Shown here: positions 22,667 to 33,599 of the stretch, piece by piece | Layout of the letters: every line of letters begins with the position of its first letter | Position numbering within the stretch: position 1 is the stretch's first letter | DNA from: Saccharomycodes ludwigii | Taxonomy: Eukaryota > Ascomycota > Saccharomycetes > Saccharomycodales > Saccharomycodaceae | DNA: 64,000 nt | NCBI RefSeq assembly: GCF_020623625.1 | Contig: NC_060201.1 | Location: forward strand, 62,001-126,000 | Direction: 5' to 3' | Notes under the pieces: generated by a model | The model's database searches: none | The model's input: only the letters and a program-made list of their open reading frames with translations | What the model was told of the DNA's origin: nothing | Made by a program: the position numbers and the translations under genes

Positions 22667-23306
22667 TTAATGAGATCCTGGCCCTCTGCTTACCTTTTCC
22701 AAAACAGTCTCGTAAGAAACTTCTGAGAAATCAGTACCTTGGATATCGGTAGATACACCATTCAAAGCTCTTCTTAAAGCATCCTTTGAACTAGCATAAA
22801 CCATCTTGGATCTAACAGGAGCAGTATCTGGAGACCAGGTATAGAAAACAATCTTGGATCTCTTACCTTCTCCACTACCAATATCGTATTCAAAGTCATA
22901 GACTGCATACAAACAATCATTTTCAGGTAATTTTTCCAAAAAGGAATCATAAGAACCATCAGTGGAAGTCTCTTTGACTATAATGGAAGTTTTGTTTTCA
23001 TTCAATCCAAACAAAATAAACTTGTACTTCTTACCCAACTTTAAATCGTTAAAAGCAGCTAAAGATTCATCAGCAACGGATACACTATTAAAAAAAAAAA
23101 AAGAAAAAATAAAATAACCAATTATTATTATTATTATTATTATCAACGTTAGTAAGTCTTGTTATAATTGCTTAATTTTTCATATTTTACTCTTATTTCC
23201 ATTTTCATTTTTTTTTTTTCCTTAAAAAAAAGGAAGCTTTAAAATAGAACTTTTTTAGTCAAAGGTTGATACATGAGAAACAAAATACATACCCTGATCT
23301 AGACAT
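22667..23306 (-). CDS. COF1: Cofilin, two exons (143 aa)
   Basis: Cofilin severs and depolymerises actin filaments, and it is needed for actin patch turnover in endocytosis. Exon 1 is 23306-23293 (ATG plus four residues, MSRSG split in the Gly codon), the intron 23292-23085 (208 nt) and exon 2 23084-22667. The donor is GTATGT, the branch point TACTAAC at 23154-23148, and the acceptor AATAG. The spliced protein begins [13 protein letters not shown] and runs through [11 protein letters not shown], the actin-binding helix segment [20 protein letters not shown] and the C-terminal [17 protein letters not shown]. It is nearly identical to S. cerevisiae Cof1, also 143 aa, whose intron lies in the same place. 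Ser4, the inhibitory phosphorylation site in the animal family, is kept. It is divergent with LDB18, as in S. cerevisiae. Confidence 0.97.
23085..23292 (-). other. COF1 spliceosomal intron
   Basis: The intron runs from GTATGT (23292-23287) to AG (23086-23085). The branch point TACTAAC at 23154-23148 is about 62 nt before the acceptor, with a T-rich stretch between. It interrupts the fifth codon, as in S. cerevisiae COF1. Both splice signals match the yeast consensus exactly. Confidence 0.95.
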
Positions 23307-23832
23307 TATTTCTTTGTTTTATATTTATTTTATAATATATATTTATAACCACTTGTTTATAAAAGTTTTCCTTGTGTTTTTTTTTTTTTTCTTTCTTTTT
23401 TCTTCTTTAATTAATTAATTAATCTGAAAAGAGTAAAAGAAAGGAAAATAATAATAAAAAAAACTTACAAGGACAACAAAACTAAAAAAAATAAATTAAA
23501 AGGGTAAAATTTAAAAAAAACAAAAAAAAAAACAAAAAAAAAGGAGCAAAAGGGAAAAAGTTTGTAGGTTGAAACACCAAAAAAGAAAAAAATGCGCTGT
23601 GGCAAAAAAACACAGAGATATACCGAGACGACATAACACCGAATAACCGAGAAATAAATGGTCGGCTCTATCACATCACATCACACCAAAAAAATACTCA
23701 TATTTATTTATATCTAACAATCACGCTTTTTTTCCCAAGACTTCCACTAAATAAAACTAATAAATGAAATATATATCCAATCATACCAGAATTATATTTA
23801 TCCACACAGCACACAAGTGAAACCTGCTAACA
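23307..23832. promoter_or_regulatory. Divergent COF1 / LDB18 promoter region
   Basis: This 526-bp region separates two genes transcribed away from each other. It has strong A/T tracts on both strands (T-rich near 23376-23406, A-rich near 23450-23545), which would favour a nucleosome-free region. A small direct repeat, CATCACATCACA, occurs near 23670-23685. No known factor site was found with confidence. Confidence 0.45.
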
Positions 23833-24279
23833 ATGAACACCATATCCCTACTAGAACAAAGAGTATCCGATTTGGAATCTTTAATAGGATCATCCGAAAC
23901 TGATCTCAGTTCTAATACAACCATAATCCAACATTTAAACCAACTAACTCTAAAATTACACTCAATCTTAGATCACGTGGCAATCAACGTTTCTAAAATC
24001 ATATGGGAACTAATGGAAAAAATGTCTTCTACTTCCATCAATAAAAACTCAGATTTAAAAAAAAATCTCATCTGCATTAATTGGGACAAACTTTATACCA
24101 TATTACAAAATCTAAAAAAAATAAACGAACTACTACAAAGTGATATATTGCACATCCAATACTACAATATTTCAAAAAAAATGGGTCACAAACATAGCAT
24201 ACCCCTTTTAAAATTATGGTTGGTTTCAAATAACATAAACAAATTAATTATAAGATCGTTAAATTTAATCATTATGTAA
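23833..24279 (+). CDS. LDB18: Small coiled-coil protein, likely dynactin p24 subunit (148 aa)
   Basis: The sequence opens with a heptad-like helix (ISLLEQRVSDLESLIG) typical of the N-terminus of dynactin p24/DCTN3 proteins. The rest is predicted largely helical with many Leu, Ile and Asn. Sequence alone would not name it. Its place and strand do: in S. cerevisiae LDB18 (YLL049W, 178 aa) lies between COF1 and YBT1 and diverges from COF1 exactly as here. Ldb18 stabilises the dynactin shoulder needed for dynein-driven nuclear migration. The stop is only 8 bp from the CBP2 stop on the other strand, so the two 3' UTRs must overlap. A TCACGTG E-box lies inside the frame at about 23973-23979 and is probably incidental. 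Confidence 0.62.
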   Translation: MNTISLLEQRVSDLESLIGSSETDLSSNTTIIQHLNQLTLKLHSILDHVAINVSKIIWELMEKMSSTSINKNSDLKKNLICINWDKLYTILQNLKKINELLQSDILHIQYYNISKKMGHKHSIPLLKLWLVSNNINKLIIRSLNLIIM

Positions 24280-24287
24280 TCTATGTA

Positions 24288-26294
24288 CTACTTCTTAAAT
24301 ATGGTAATCATGGTCCCATTATCTAACATCATATTCGATATTTTTAATCCAATGATAGGTTCCACGCGTTCTACTCCATCTAGGCACGTAATGGTAATAT
24401 TGGCCACTGATAGGAAGGGAATAACATCCATCATTCTCAAATCTTCATTGTAATCTAAATCGATCAAAGCATTGTACACTTCAACTGGTAACCCGATAGC
24501 TATACAATGGTTTTTAGTTATTGGCTCACGATTACTCCCATCCCCTGTACCATTGCACTCTTTTATTACCCTACATTCATTTTCCAACAAAGGTCCAATT
24601 ATATCCCAAATACAATATTCTATTGCATTTGTATCAAACTCTATGCTGCTTAATACTTTTTCATCTTCTTTTGTTTTTAACAAACTTGGAAACTTTTCAC
24701 CCAACCACTTAATTTTTTTGGAAATTCCATACAATAAAGATGGGTACGTGTTCACAAATTCTTTGTTTGTCACTAGTTTTTCAAAAATTATAAAACTAAT
24801 CCTACAAATTAACCATTCTCTTCTACTATTATCAACAAAAACTCTTTCATCAAATATTTTCCATTCTGCTGCAATAAATGTAAAATATATGTTTAAATTA
24901 TACAAAAAATCATCAATATATTGTTTCTCATTGCCAATGTCATCAATACATTTCTGCTCAAACTTTTCCAACTCCTGCAATATCTTAACATCCCAGAATT
25001 TTAGGTTATTGCTTTTCATTATGGTGCTAAGCTTCAATATATCTTTCCCCTTATTATTCTTAATATAAAACAAAAATTTATTTTCAAATGTATAAAACCA
25101 GTTATTCAAAACTACTAGCTTAGCACGCTCCCCCTTCATTAGCCCTATAAATCTATATCTGATATCGTTAGGCGTCTCAAGATCGGCCTTCATAGTATCA
25201 TAAAAATAAGAATTCGGTGACAAAAGTAACCCCCTAATAGCATCTGCAGTGTTCTCCTTTAAGTTATAACTCAAAGATAATTCATTAATTGCATTTAAAA
25301 TGGTAATACCGTTTTTGTTTTGATCAAGACCTGTTATTTCATTATCCGTGGCATCTTTTTTACAAACTATTAGTTTTTTGGATAAAACACTTTTACCGGG
25401 CAATTCCCCCAATATTTCAAAATTCTCTCTTTTCTTCCAGTCATCCAATGCTGAACTTCTTCCAAAATATTCTATGGATTTGTAGGCCGGTAAGTATTTG
25501 GAATGCGAAATAAACCTTGATGGGATTATACCAATGCCATCCTTTGAGTAATAAACTGCTTCATTTTTTTTCCCCATTTGAGGGAACTCATCTTCGACAT
25601 TATTCGAATCAATATTATTTAGCTTTACTAGGGGATAAGAAATCCCATTGATGAAAACTTGTTTATATTTATCAACTAAATTGGATTTAGCTTTTACTAT
25701 ACCAATAGCTTTGACTAAAGAAAGATCTTTTTTATGCTTAGGCCAATAAACATTTATATAATCCATGTCTCTTTTTTTCAAGTCAAACAATTGCAATCTA
25801 ACTAGTTTGGAAAAAAATGAATTTCTGTTTGAAATGTTCAAATCGGCATGATCAATTGGATTAAGTGACTTCACATAAAGATTTGATGCATCCTGTCCAT
25901 TAGTAGGAAGCATGTTGAAATTAACAGAAAGCTTTTCATTTATCCTAGTCCTAAACAAAGATCTAAATAAAGTGGATAACAAAAAATTAAACTCTTTGGG
26001 ATCTCTTTTATTTACTATAATTTGGTAACTGTTATTTGATTTTAATGGTAATTTTGAATCGTATCTTATCCATTTTATTATTTTATCAAAACTTTTATCC
26101 AATGACTCGCTGAAATTAATTGGTATCAAGTTCTTTTCTTTTTGAGTCAATTTTTTAAATTGAGTATCCAAATCATTTAGTCTTCTACTAGAAAACAATG
26201 GAGCATTACTTAAATAGTAGTTTGCGGGATTGACTTCTGATCTAATGGTAGAAGTTATTTGAGCTATATTCCATTTTGATATATTTGTTTTCAT
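24288..26294 (-). CDS. CBP2: Cbp2-like mitochondrial group I intron splicing factor (668 aa)
   Basis: S. cerevisiae Cbp2 (630 aa) binds and stabilises the last group I intron of the mitochondrial cytochrome b transcript. This protein has a similar length and lies in the same place and strand as YHL038C, directly before MUP3. The N-terminal third holds a pattern I associate with Cbp2 (KWIRYDSKLP followed by NKRDPKEF), but this is from memory and needs an alignment. No known domain is obvious. The protein is basic and rich in Asn and Lys, and it has no clear membrane segment. The N-terminus (MKTNISKWNIAQITSTIRSE) is basic and could serve as a mitochondrial presequence. If the species' cytochrome b lacks the matching intron, the function may differ. 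It shares a divergent promoter with MUP3. Confidence 0.72.
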   Translation of the reverse strand: MKTNISKWNIAQITSTIRSEVNPANYYLSNAPLFSSRRLNDLDTQFKKLTQKEKNLIPINFSESLDKSFDKIIKWIRYDSKLPLKSNNSYQIIVNKRDPKEFNFLLSTLFRSLFRTRINEKLSVNFNMLPTNGQDASNLYVKSLNPIDHADLNISNRNSFFSKLVRLQLFDLKKRDMDYINVYWPKHKKDLSLVKAIGIVKAKSNLVDKYKQVFINGISYPLVKLNNIDSNNVEDEFPQMGKKNEAVYYSKDGIGIIPSRFISHSKYLPAYKSIEYFGRSSALDDWKKRENFEILGELPGKSVLSKKLIVCKKDATDNEITGLDQNKNGITILNAINELSLSYNLKENTADAIRGLLLSPNSYFYDTMKADLETPNDIRYRFIGLMKGERAKLVVLNNWFYTFENKFLFYIKNNKGKDILKLSTIMKSNNLKFWDVKILQELEKFEQKCIDDIGNEKQYIDDFLYNLNIYFTFIAAEWKIFDERVFVDNSRREWLICRISFIIFEKLVTNKEFVNTYPSLLYGISKKIKWLGEKFPSLLKTKEDEKVLSSIEFDTNAIEYCIWDIIGPLLENECRVIKECNGTGDGSNREPITKNHCIAIGLPVEVYNALIDLDYNEDLRMMDVIPFLSVANITITCLDGVERVEPIIGLKISNMMLDNGTMITIFKK

Positions 26295-26689
26295 TGTCTG
26301 TTGTGCCAGTTATTCTTTATCTTTATTTTTATTTTCATTTTTATTTTTATCATGTTTCAATCTTTTTTTTTTTTAAAATGTTGAAGTTTGGAATAAGAAA
26401 AAAAAAATATGCATTGAAAAAAAAAAAATTTAAACCATCCGTACACCAATACCATAATCACGTGATCCTCGGGCTTTATCAAAACTAAGTACTTGTCACT
26501 TTTCTTTTAACCGAAGACCGATGTAGTCCCTCGGTATCTTTGAATTAGATATCTACCAGCTTCTTTTTATCTTTCTTATCTTAAAATTTCATTTAAAGTC
26601 AAGCAAATTGTTTGCAACACAAAAATGTCACCTACTTAAATATATACATATATATAACCCAAGACAAGCACTCCACCATAAAAAGTCTA
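26295..26689. promoter_or_regulatory. Divergent CBP2 / MUP3 promoter
   Basis: This 395-bp region lies between two divergent genes. It contains a perfect palindromic E-box within ATCACGTGAT and the 11-mer ACCGAAGACCG at 26510-26520, about 170 bp before the MUP3 ATG. CTCGGTA follows at about 26529. The MUP3 frame extends upstream to a TTG at 26612, but the ATG at 26690 is the sensible start. TATATA elements lie around 26641-26656. Confidence 0.55.
26458..26465. promoter_or_regulatory. Cbf1-type E-box TCACGTGA in the MUP3 promoter
   Basis: TCACGTGA is the palindromic core bound by Cbf1, which recruits Met4 to sulfur amino acid genes in S. cerevisiae. It sits 225 bp upstream of the likely methionine permease gene MUP3, so control by methionine supply is plausible. 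Binding is not shown by the sequence. Confidence 0.6.
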
Positions 26690-28312
26690 ATGTCTTTACA
26701 AGCTGAACAAGATGACTTACAAGAAAGAGACCCTTTAAATCCCATCAAATCAATACCATACCCTGTATTATCCACTTACACCTCTATAGACGATGTGGTA
26801 AATTTAGAATCTACAGTAGAAGTACCTCAAGGAAGACACCTAGGGATTTTCGGCACATGCAACATGTTCATATCAAGAATCATCGGAAACGGCATATTTT
26901 CCATTCCATCAAGTGTATTTATTAATTGTGGTGGCAACCTTATAATTTATTTCACCGTATGGGTCCTAGCTGCTATTTTATCCTTTTTCGGTCTATATTT
27001 ATATCTAGAATTTGGCTGTCTAATTCCTAAAAATGGCGGAACAAAAAATTTTTTGGAATTTTCATTTGATAAACCCAAGTATATGACAAGCGTGGTATTT
27101 GGTGGGTTTACAATATTAACGGGATTTGCCATTTCAAGTGCCTTGATTTTTGGTGAATATTTCATGTTTTCTATCGGCTTTTCTCAAGATTTTGTGGCTA
27201 ATAATAAATGGCCTAATCATATCGGTTCACTTACAACCCTTTTAATTGCAATTACACACGGAATTTCCTTGAAAACAGGCGTCTATATCCAAAACACTTT
27301 GGGTGTATTAAAAATCTTTATTGTCTCCATCATGTCCATCAGTGGTGCCCTAGTTTTACTCGCACCACACCTATTTACTCATGATAACAAGAACATAGGA
27401 TTCCCACCTTTAACTGATCTTCCAGGCTCACTTTCTTATTCCTCGCTTAGTACTGCGTTCATTCAAGCCTTTTTTTGTTATATAGGTTGGAATATGGTAC
27501 ACTCGGTCACTGCTGAAATTATTAATCCAAACAAAACGTTGAAACTTGCTGGCTCTGTTTCGCTTTTAATTACATTGGTGTGTTATAGTTTGGTAAATTT
27601 AGCGTATGTTAGGTTATTAACATATAATGAAATAGTAGATGCTGGTCCATTACTAGGTTCTATATTATTTACCAGAATGTACGGTGAAATATGGGGTAGA
27701 AAATTCATCACTTTTTCAATTGCTATATCTGCTTTGTCTAATTTGTTTGTGGCGCTTTATTCCATATCTAGAGTAAATCAAGAAATTTTTAGGCACGGCT
27801 ACTTCCCCTTTACGGAACAATTGTCCAAAAATTGGCCCTTCAACTCTCCATTCCCCTCCCTACTAGTATCTACCTTTTTGACCATCGGCTGGTTGACTCT
27901 TTTGCCACCAGGAAATGGGGTAGGCTATAATTATTTAGTCTCTTTAGAGGCTTATGGTAGCCAAATAGTTTTATTATTTGTTGCCATAGGTATTTTTGTT
28001 TATAAGTGGAAACATCCCAATTTGAAACCGGCTGACATCAAATCATCTTCTGTAGGAAACGCTTTTTTTATTATCTTTTCGTTTTACTTGGTTGTGACTC
28101 CATTTATATTTAACGACTCTGGATACAAGAACTCTTTGCCATATTTCCCATCATATTATTTAATGACGATTATTCTTTTTTCATTTTCGTTTTTATTTTG
28201 GTTGGTTAAATTCCAAATCCTACCAAAAATATTTCGTTATAAATTAGTTCCTGAATTATATACTTTGGAGGATGGGTTAATTATCCAAAAATGGGATAAA
28301 ATATATTCTTAA
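26690..28312 (+). CDS. MUP3: Low-affinity methionine permease, Mup3-like (540 aa)
   Basis: This is a multi-pass plasma membrane transporter of the APC superfamily, in the Mup1/Mup3 (LAT-like) branch. After a hydrophilic N-terminal tail of about 65 residues, the first membrane helix begins with the family signature (FISRIIGNGIFSIPS, substrate-binding break in helix 1). Roughly twelve hydrophobic segments follow, including the YIGWNMVHSVTAEIINPNKT motif that resembles the conserved GW/N---EEI-NP of helix 6 in this group. The length is close to S. cerevisiae Mup3 (546). Position and strand match YHL036W, between CBP2 and VMR1. The start chosen (26690) opens with SLQAEQDDLQE. Mup3 takes up methionine with low affinity, and an E-box upstream fits sulfur regulation. 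It converges on YBT1. Confidence 0.88.
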   Translation: MSLQAEQDDLQERDPLNPIKSIPYPVLSTYTSIDDVVNLESTVEVPQGRHLGIFGTCNMFISRIIGNGIFSIPSSVFINCGGNLIIYFTVWVLAAILSFFGLYLYLEFGCLIPKNGGTKNFLEFSFDKPKYMTSVVFGGFTILTGFAISSALIFGEYFMFSIGFSQDFVANNKWPNHIGSLTTLLIAITHGISLKTGVYIQNTLGVLKIFIVSIMSISGALVLLAPHLFTHDNKNIGFPPLTDLPGSLSYSSLSTAFIQAFFCYIGWNMVHSVTAEIINPNKTLKLAGSVSLLITLVCYSLVNLAYVRLLTYNEIVDAGPLLGSILFTRMYGEIWGRKFITFSIAISALSNLFVALYSISRVNQEIFRHGYFPFTEQLSKNWPFNSPFPSLLVSTFLTIGWLTLLPPGNGVGYNYLVSLEAYGSQIVLLFVAIGIFVYKWKHPNLKPADIKSSSVGNAFFIIFSFYLVVTPFIFNDSGYKNSLPYFPSYYLMTIILFSFSFLFWLVKFQILPKIFRYKLVPELYTLEDGLIIQKWDKIYS

Positions 28313-28350
28313 TAATCTTTACGGATTATTTATTATGACCAAAGGTGAAG

Positions 28351-28389
<39 letters not shown>

Positions 28390-28391
28390 GG
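28351..28391. repeat. A31-G10 homopolymer junction between MUP3 and YBT1
   Basis: A run of 31 A (28351-28381) passes directly into 10 G (28382-28391). It lies in the 165-bp convergent gap between the MUP3 and YBT1 stops and falls in or near both 3' UTRs. Such a junction is slippage-prone, and the exact lengths may vary or be mis-assembled. Confidence 0.9.
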
Positions 28392-28477
28392 AGTGTTATT
28401 AAATGACATGAAAGAAAATATTAATAGACCAATTTTTAACTATTACATAAATATAAAGTATAAAAGAAATAAAAAGA

Positions 28478-31400
28478 TTATTTAGAGTTTAATTTGCTGA
28501 CAAACGATTCTTTGGATAATTGAATCAAAGCATCCAATTCACCACTATCTTCACACATGCTATAAAATATACTATCCTTATTCAACAATAAAGAGTATGG
28601 ATGATCGTATTCCTTGACTTCACCAGCATCCATAACCAAAATCTTATCATAATCAATAATAGATCTCAATCTGTGTGCAATTGTTAAGATGGTACTATTT
28701 CTAAATTCTTCACGAATAGTCTGCTGGATCTTGGCATCAGATTTATAATCAATAGAGGCGGTGGCTTCATCCAACAACATAACTTTTGGTGAACGTAAAA
28801 TCGACCTTGCTAAACAAACCAATTGTCTTTGACCTTGTGACAAATTAGAACCGCCTTCTGTAACTTCATTTGTTAAATCTAAAAACTTATTGGTATTCTC
28901 TGAAGTGATAGAAGCAGACTCATCGGTACCTCCATTACTTGGCAATACTTTACTGTCCAACTCTTCTGGGGTAATCAAGTTGACACGGGTCAAGGCTTCA
29001 TAGATAGAATCATCAGAAAATTCATCATAAGGATCCAAATTAGTTTTTAATGTCCCACTAAATAGGGTAGGATCTTGTGGAATAATTGTGATAGATTGAC
29101 GCAAGCGTTTCAAAGGTATAGAGGTGATGTCGACATTATCAATTTTAATATAACCTGTTTCTGGATCTAAAAATCTAAATAGTGCCGTAATAATTGTAGA
29201 TTTACCAGCCCCAGTTCTTCCTACAATACCAACTTTGGAACTTGGTTCAACGGTAAACGAAACATTTTTAATAACTTTAGGCAAGTTAGGAGCATAGCGT
29301 AGAGACAAGTCAGTAACATCAATTTTCCCCTCACTGGGCCAATCTGCTGGTGGAATAAAACCATCTTTATTCTGCGGTTCTTGTTCAATGTCCATGTACT
29401 CTTTTAATCTCTCAACAGAGTTCATGGTCATTTCAACGTTGGAGTACAACCTAACTAACCACAATGCTGAATCGGTAAAGGATATGGCATAAGTTAAGGA
29501 AATACCTGCCAAACCGGCATCCAAATTTTTAATGTTAAGCATTATAAAACAGCCAGAAAAGAAAATAACTAAAGCACCGATTAAGTCCACTCTGAAGGCC
29601 AACCAACGATTAGCAACCCATAAGAAAAAAAAGGGCTTATTATTTTCATCGATTTTGTTCAAGTTTTGCAACATGAAACGACGCTCGTCCCCAAAAGCAC
29701 GGATAGTAGTTACACCAACCAAAGTTTCGGAAAAGTGCTGGTGAATGGGGGATCTAGAAATAGATTCAAAACGTTTTAATTCACGAGAACCACATAAGTA
29801 AAAATAGCCAACCAAGTAATACATAAAACCAATTAATATGGCAATAATTAAAAACCCAGGAGTGATATAACCAATCAAAAAGATGGTTGAGATACATTGA
29901 ACCAAGGAGATAAAGGCACCTTCAACAAACGGAGTTAATTCTTGATCAACAGATTCAATATCTTTGGAAAAACGATTCATAATTCTACCAATTGGAGTAG
30001 AGTCAAAGAAACGCAGTTTCGCATACAAGACTTTCTCCAAAACAGCGACAAAGATTTTTCTGGAAGCATTAATTCCCGCAATAAAATTAATAATAGACTT
30101 GGCAGCAGAAAGAGTTGCATACAAAACACCAATTCCAAAATAAATCAACAAATAAAACTTTGTGGAATGGGTTTCCTTGCTCTCGGCCACAGATATTATT
30201 TCTCCCTCATAACTGGAATCAGTTATAAATAAACCGCTAACGGTTTTTGGTACAATATTGTAAATAACAGACATGACAGCACTTGGAATATTGTGAGAAG
30301 CCCAGTTACGGACCCACCATGATTGCCAAATGTTAGTACCATTAGCAACAATAAAAACGCAAGCTAAAAACAAGACCATTTTCCATCCACCGAACAGCTT
30401 GGCAAACCATTTGTAGACATCAATACTAACCACACCGTTACTTTTGGTTTCTTCTTCAATCAACTTACCCTCTTTGGCCTTAATCTGGTCTGCAATATCA
30501 TTCCTTTTCGTGACCGGCTTAGCATCCTTAGTATTATTGCTATTTTTTAGATCAACAGCGCTTTTGCTTGCTAAATTAACAGAAGAGGCAGTTTTCGATA
30601 AAATACTTGTTTTAATAAATTCGTCATCACCAAAGGAAGATCTATTTAATAGTTCTAAGGGTTCGCCTTGGTCCTTGACCTTGCCATTTTCCAAAATAAC
30701 AACCCAATGTGCATTTTTCAACGTTAGAGCCACGTTGTGAGAAACCAAGATACAAGTTCTGTTTTCCATCAAGGGTCCGCTAATACAGTTCTCATAAATC
30801 CACAACGCGGTGTGGGAATCAACGGCGCTCAAACAGTCATCTAATAATAAATGTCTAGAGAAGGAATACAAGGCTCTAGCCAATGAAACCCTTTGTTTTT
30901 GACCCCCAGATAAGGTTATACCCTTTTCACCAATTTCTGTTTGATCACCAGCATTTAATATTTCAAAATCGCGTTTCAAGCCGCAGGCTTCAACAACAGC
31001 ATGATATCTTTCTTCGTTGTATGGTGAATTAAATAAAATGTTGTTCTTAACAGTGTCATTTAATAGCCAGGCAGCTTGAGAGCAATAAGCAATGGAGTTG
31101 GTCATCCCATCCGCTTCAATAACCAAATCATCCCTTGGATCTAAAGATGGAACAAAAACTTTACCTTCCAACAAATCCATCTCACCCAATAAGCCCATCA
31201 ACAATGAAGTTTTACCAGAACCAGTGGGTCCAATAACAACATTTAATTTACCTATTTTGAAGTCAATGTTCAAGTTTTTCAGTTTGAAAAATTGATTGTT
31301 GCCATTATCCCACGCAACAGTGGCATTTTGAAATCCAAGTTTGTCATGTGAAATAGTTAACTGATCGTATTTGGCGGTGTCTTCTTCATTTAGGAAATCC

Positions 31401-33439
31401 TGAACTCTATCTAGGGAAACCTTTGATTGAATAACAAAACTCAACATATCACTCAATTGATCCAATGGATTTCTTAGCAAAGTAAACAAGGACAAAGCAG
31501 TAAAAGCAACAGGCGTTGTCAATGTTTCTCTTTGAACATAAATATAAAAGGCAAAGGAAGCAGACGTAACGATGGAAGGAGTAATAAACCAAACAAAAGC
31601 AGAGCACGACCAGACAAGCGATCTGTATAATAACAACTTCAATTCTTCGTCCCTAATTGAAATAAGATCCCTTTCGAAATTTTCTTCCCAAGAGAAAAAC
31701 TTGATGATACGAATTGCTTGAAAAGTTTCGTTTAATTTTTGAATACGTTTATCAGTAACAGCCAAATTTTTTCTTTGTAAGTCACCGAGCCAATTAGCCA
31801 ACCTGAAAGTAATTGGTAATAATAAAATCATTAATGAAGCGCCAATAAGAGCAGACCAGCCCAATAATTTATACAATAAAGTTAAGGCAACAACAGTCAT
31901 AACTAGCGCCTGCACAAAAGAATGCAAGTAGGCACAAACTTCAGAAACTTTAAATGCGTCAACAGCCATCAAATTGATAATACCGCCCAAATTGGAAGAA
32001 GTGCTTGATTCTTCATCACCATCAACGCTACTTTCATCATTTAGTTCCTGTGGATCTACGGCATCCGTGGATGGCTTGCTGGACGAGGTCATAATCTTTC
32101 TTCTTAAAGCCTTGGAGTAAATTTCTGAAATAATGATGGCTTTCATTCTAATACAAACTCTTCTTCCGAAAAACAATGCCTGTCCAGAGAATACTGCTGC
32201 AAATAACCTGCAAACAAGCATACAGACAACATAAAACCAGGCCAAATTCTTGGGGGCCGAATTTTGATTCTCCACGTATTCTAGGATTCTTTTCAATAAA
32301 AGAGTGGGGAAAAAGTCAATAACACTTTCCAGACAAGCCCAAAAGCCCTGCAATCCCAAAAATTTCCCGAAAAACAAAATTAAATTGCGAGAAAAGTATT
32401 TTGAATCTTTTTTATGTTCGCAGTATAATTTAAATTTTCTCAAAACAAAAACTGCGTAGTCATCTATTCTTAACCCCCAGATATCTTTTAAAGTAACTGG
32501 CCTCAAATGGGCGTTCCAGACAAATCCATTCAACCATGACCATGATACAAAACTTAAAATGGAAGTGACTGGTTCAGGAGATGGTGTAATGTTTGGGTCA
32601 GTTTTGTAAATCAAGGGCAACCCGTTCTTAATTTTAGCAGTGAACAACAATAAAAACAAAGTAGTACAAACGATAAATTGAGAAGTATAGTATTTGATTA
32701 AAATGGGATTGACAATGTTGCCGATTAAAACAGAACGGAACGGTAACAAAGAACCCAAAAACATAAACATATAAGATGTAAAAGAAACGGCCCACAAATT
32801 GCCGGGGTAGTTATTGCACCAAGATACATTTTGGTTAATATTTAATAAACGCAATGTGCTGACAATTAATAACCAGGCCCACAAGGTGAAATTGGTGATG
32901 GAGACTGGGAAAGTAAAATCCTGCAAGTTTTGGTTTTTTCTAAAGGTGCAGAAAATGTAACCGTGTAAGAAAAATTGAATGACAACTAAAAAAAACTCTA
33001 CAATAACTCTGCTTTTTTCTGCAAAAGATCGAGTAATAATTTGGGAAATGCCATGTGGTGCGCCATCAGTTTGGGTTAATTTTAATTTCATGATGCTAAA
33101 ATGTTCATTTTTTAAATCTGAAGATGCTTTATTATTATTTGCAATATTAGGCTCATTAATGTATAATTCACCATTGTTTGAATCTCTTAGTAAATGAGTA
33201 CGTTCAGTTGTTTCTGAAGTGGTATAATCACTATTTTTATACCTGAGATAGTGTATAAATATTTTATATAAGGTGAAGCCACCTAATACGACCATAAGTA
33301 GTAGGGGAAGAACTAAATGTATGTATTTTATTCTACCACAGGTGGTAATATCATCATAATTCCAAAAGCCAGAACAACGTTGTATAGGAGGATCTGTAGC
33401 ATTGTAATGTAGTGCTTTAGAAGGGGAGACTCTGGTCAT
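28478..33439 (-). CDS. YBT1: ABCC-type vacuolar ABC transporter, Ybt1/Vmr1-like (1,653 aa)
   Basis: This is a full-length ABCC (MRP) transporter. An N-terminal extra membrane domain is followed by membrane domain 1, and nucleotide-binding domain 1 with Walker A GPTGSGKT (about 737), signature LSGGQ (about 842) and Walker B LLLDD. Membrane domain 2 comes next, then nucleotide-binding domain 2 with GRTGAGKST (about 1407), LSQGQ (about 1531) and [10 protein letters not shown]. Site 1 has Asp after Walker B where Glu would be catalytic, the usual ABCC asymmetry. A Ser/Asp/Glu-rich loop (about 445-475) sits inside membrane domain 1. S. cerevisiae Ybt1 (1,661 aa) moves bile acids and phospholipid-related substrates into the vacuole, and its sister Vmr1 gives metal and drug tolerance. 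Position matches both YLL048C and YHL035C, so this is their single non-duplicated counterpart. Length favours Ybt1. Confidence 0.92.
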   Translation of the reverse strand: MTRVSPSKALHYNATDPPIQRCSGFWNYDDITTCGRIKYIHLVLPLLLMVVLGGFTLYKIFIHYLRYKNSDYTTSETTERTHLLRDSNNGELYINEPNIANNNKASSDLKNEHFSIMKLKLTQTDGAPHGISQIITRSFAEKSRVIVEFFLVVIQFFLHGYIFCTFRKNQNLQDFTFPVSITNFTLWAWLLIVSTLRLLNINQNVSWCNNYPGNLWAVSFTSYMFMFLGSLLPFRSVLIGNIVNPILIKYYTSQFIVCTTLFLLLFTAKIKNGLPLIYKTDPNITPSPEPVTSILSFVSWSWLNGFVWNAHLRPVTLKDIWGLRIDDYAVFVLRKFKLYCEHKKDSKYFSRNLILFFGKFLGLQGFWACLESVIDFFPTLLLKRILEYVENQNSAPKNLAWFYVVCMLVCRLFAAVFSGQALFFGRRVCIRMKAIIISEIYSKALRRKIMTSSSKPSTDAVDPQELNDESSVDGDEESSTSSNLGGIINLMAVDAFKVSEVCAYLHSFVQALVMTVVALTLLYKLLGWSALIGASLMILLLPITFRLANWLGDLQRKNLAVTDKRIQKLNETFQAIRIIKFFSWEENFERDLISIRDEELKLLLYRSLVWSCSAFVWFITPSIVTSASFAFYIYVQRETLTTPVAFTALSLFTLLRNPLDQLSDMLSFVIQSKVSLDRVQDFLNEEDTAKYDQLTISHDKLGFQNATVAWDNGNNQFFKLKNLNIDFKIGKLNVVIGPTGSGKTSLLMGLLGEMDLLEGKVFVPSLDPRDDLVIEADGMTNSIAYCSQAAWLLNDTVKNNILFNSPYNEERYHAVVEACGLKRDFEILNAGDQTEIGEKGITLSGGQKQRVSLARALYSFSRHLLLDDCLSAVDSHTALWIYENCISGPLMENRTCILVSHNVALTLKNAHWVVILENGKVKDQGEPLELLNRSSFGDDEFIKTSILSKTASSVNLASKSAVDLKNSNNTKDAKPVTKRNDIADQIKAKEGKLIEEETKSNGVVSIDVYKWFAKLFGGWKMVLFLACVFIVANGTNIWQSWWVRNWASHNIPSAVMSVIYNIVPKTVSGLFITDSSYEGEIISVAESKETHSTKFYLLIYFGIGVLYATLSAAKSIINFIAGINASRKIFVAVLEKVLYAKLRFFDSTPIGRIMNRFSKDIESVDQELTPFVEGAFISLVQCISTIFLIGYITPGFLIIAILIGFMYYLVGYFYLCGSRELKRFESISRSPIHQHFSETLVGVTTIRAFGDERRFMLQNLNKIDENNKPFFFLWVANRWLAFRVDLIGALVIFFSGCFIMLNIKNLDAGLAGISLTYAISFTDSALWLVRLYSNVEMTMNSVERLKEYMDIEQEPQNKDGFIPPADWPSEGKIDVTDLSLRYAPNLPKVIKNVSFTVEPSSKVGIVGRTGAGKSTIITALFRFLDPETGYIKIDNVDITSIPLKRLRQSITIIPQDPTLFSGTLKTNLDPYDEFSDDSIYEALTRVNLITPEELDSKVLPSNGGTDESASITSENTNKFLDLTNEVTEGGSNLSQGQRQLVCLARSILRSPKVMLLDEATASIDYKSDAKIQQTIREEFRNSTILTIAHRLRSIIDYDKILVMDAGEVKEYDHPYSLLLNKDSIFYSMCEDSGELDALIQLSKESFVSKLNSK

Positions 33440-33568
33440 CTTCCTTGTGCGTACGAAGTTTATTTTATTTTAAATATTATTTTAAATTTTTTTTTTTTTA
33501 TTTTTTTTTCCACTATCTGAATATTTTTTTTTTTAATAGTTGTTGGTTGATAAGTATATGTATGTATA

Positions 33569-33599
<31 letters not shown>

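Noticed and set aside
22667-23146. COF1 exon 2 frame read upstream through the intron
   Set aside because: The extension reads intron sequence as poly-Ile and poly-Phe. The correct start is the small exon at 23306-23293 joined by consensus splice sites.
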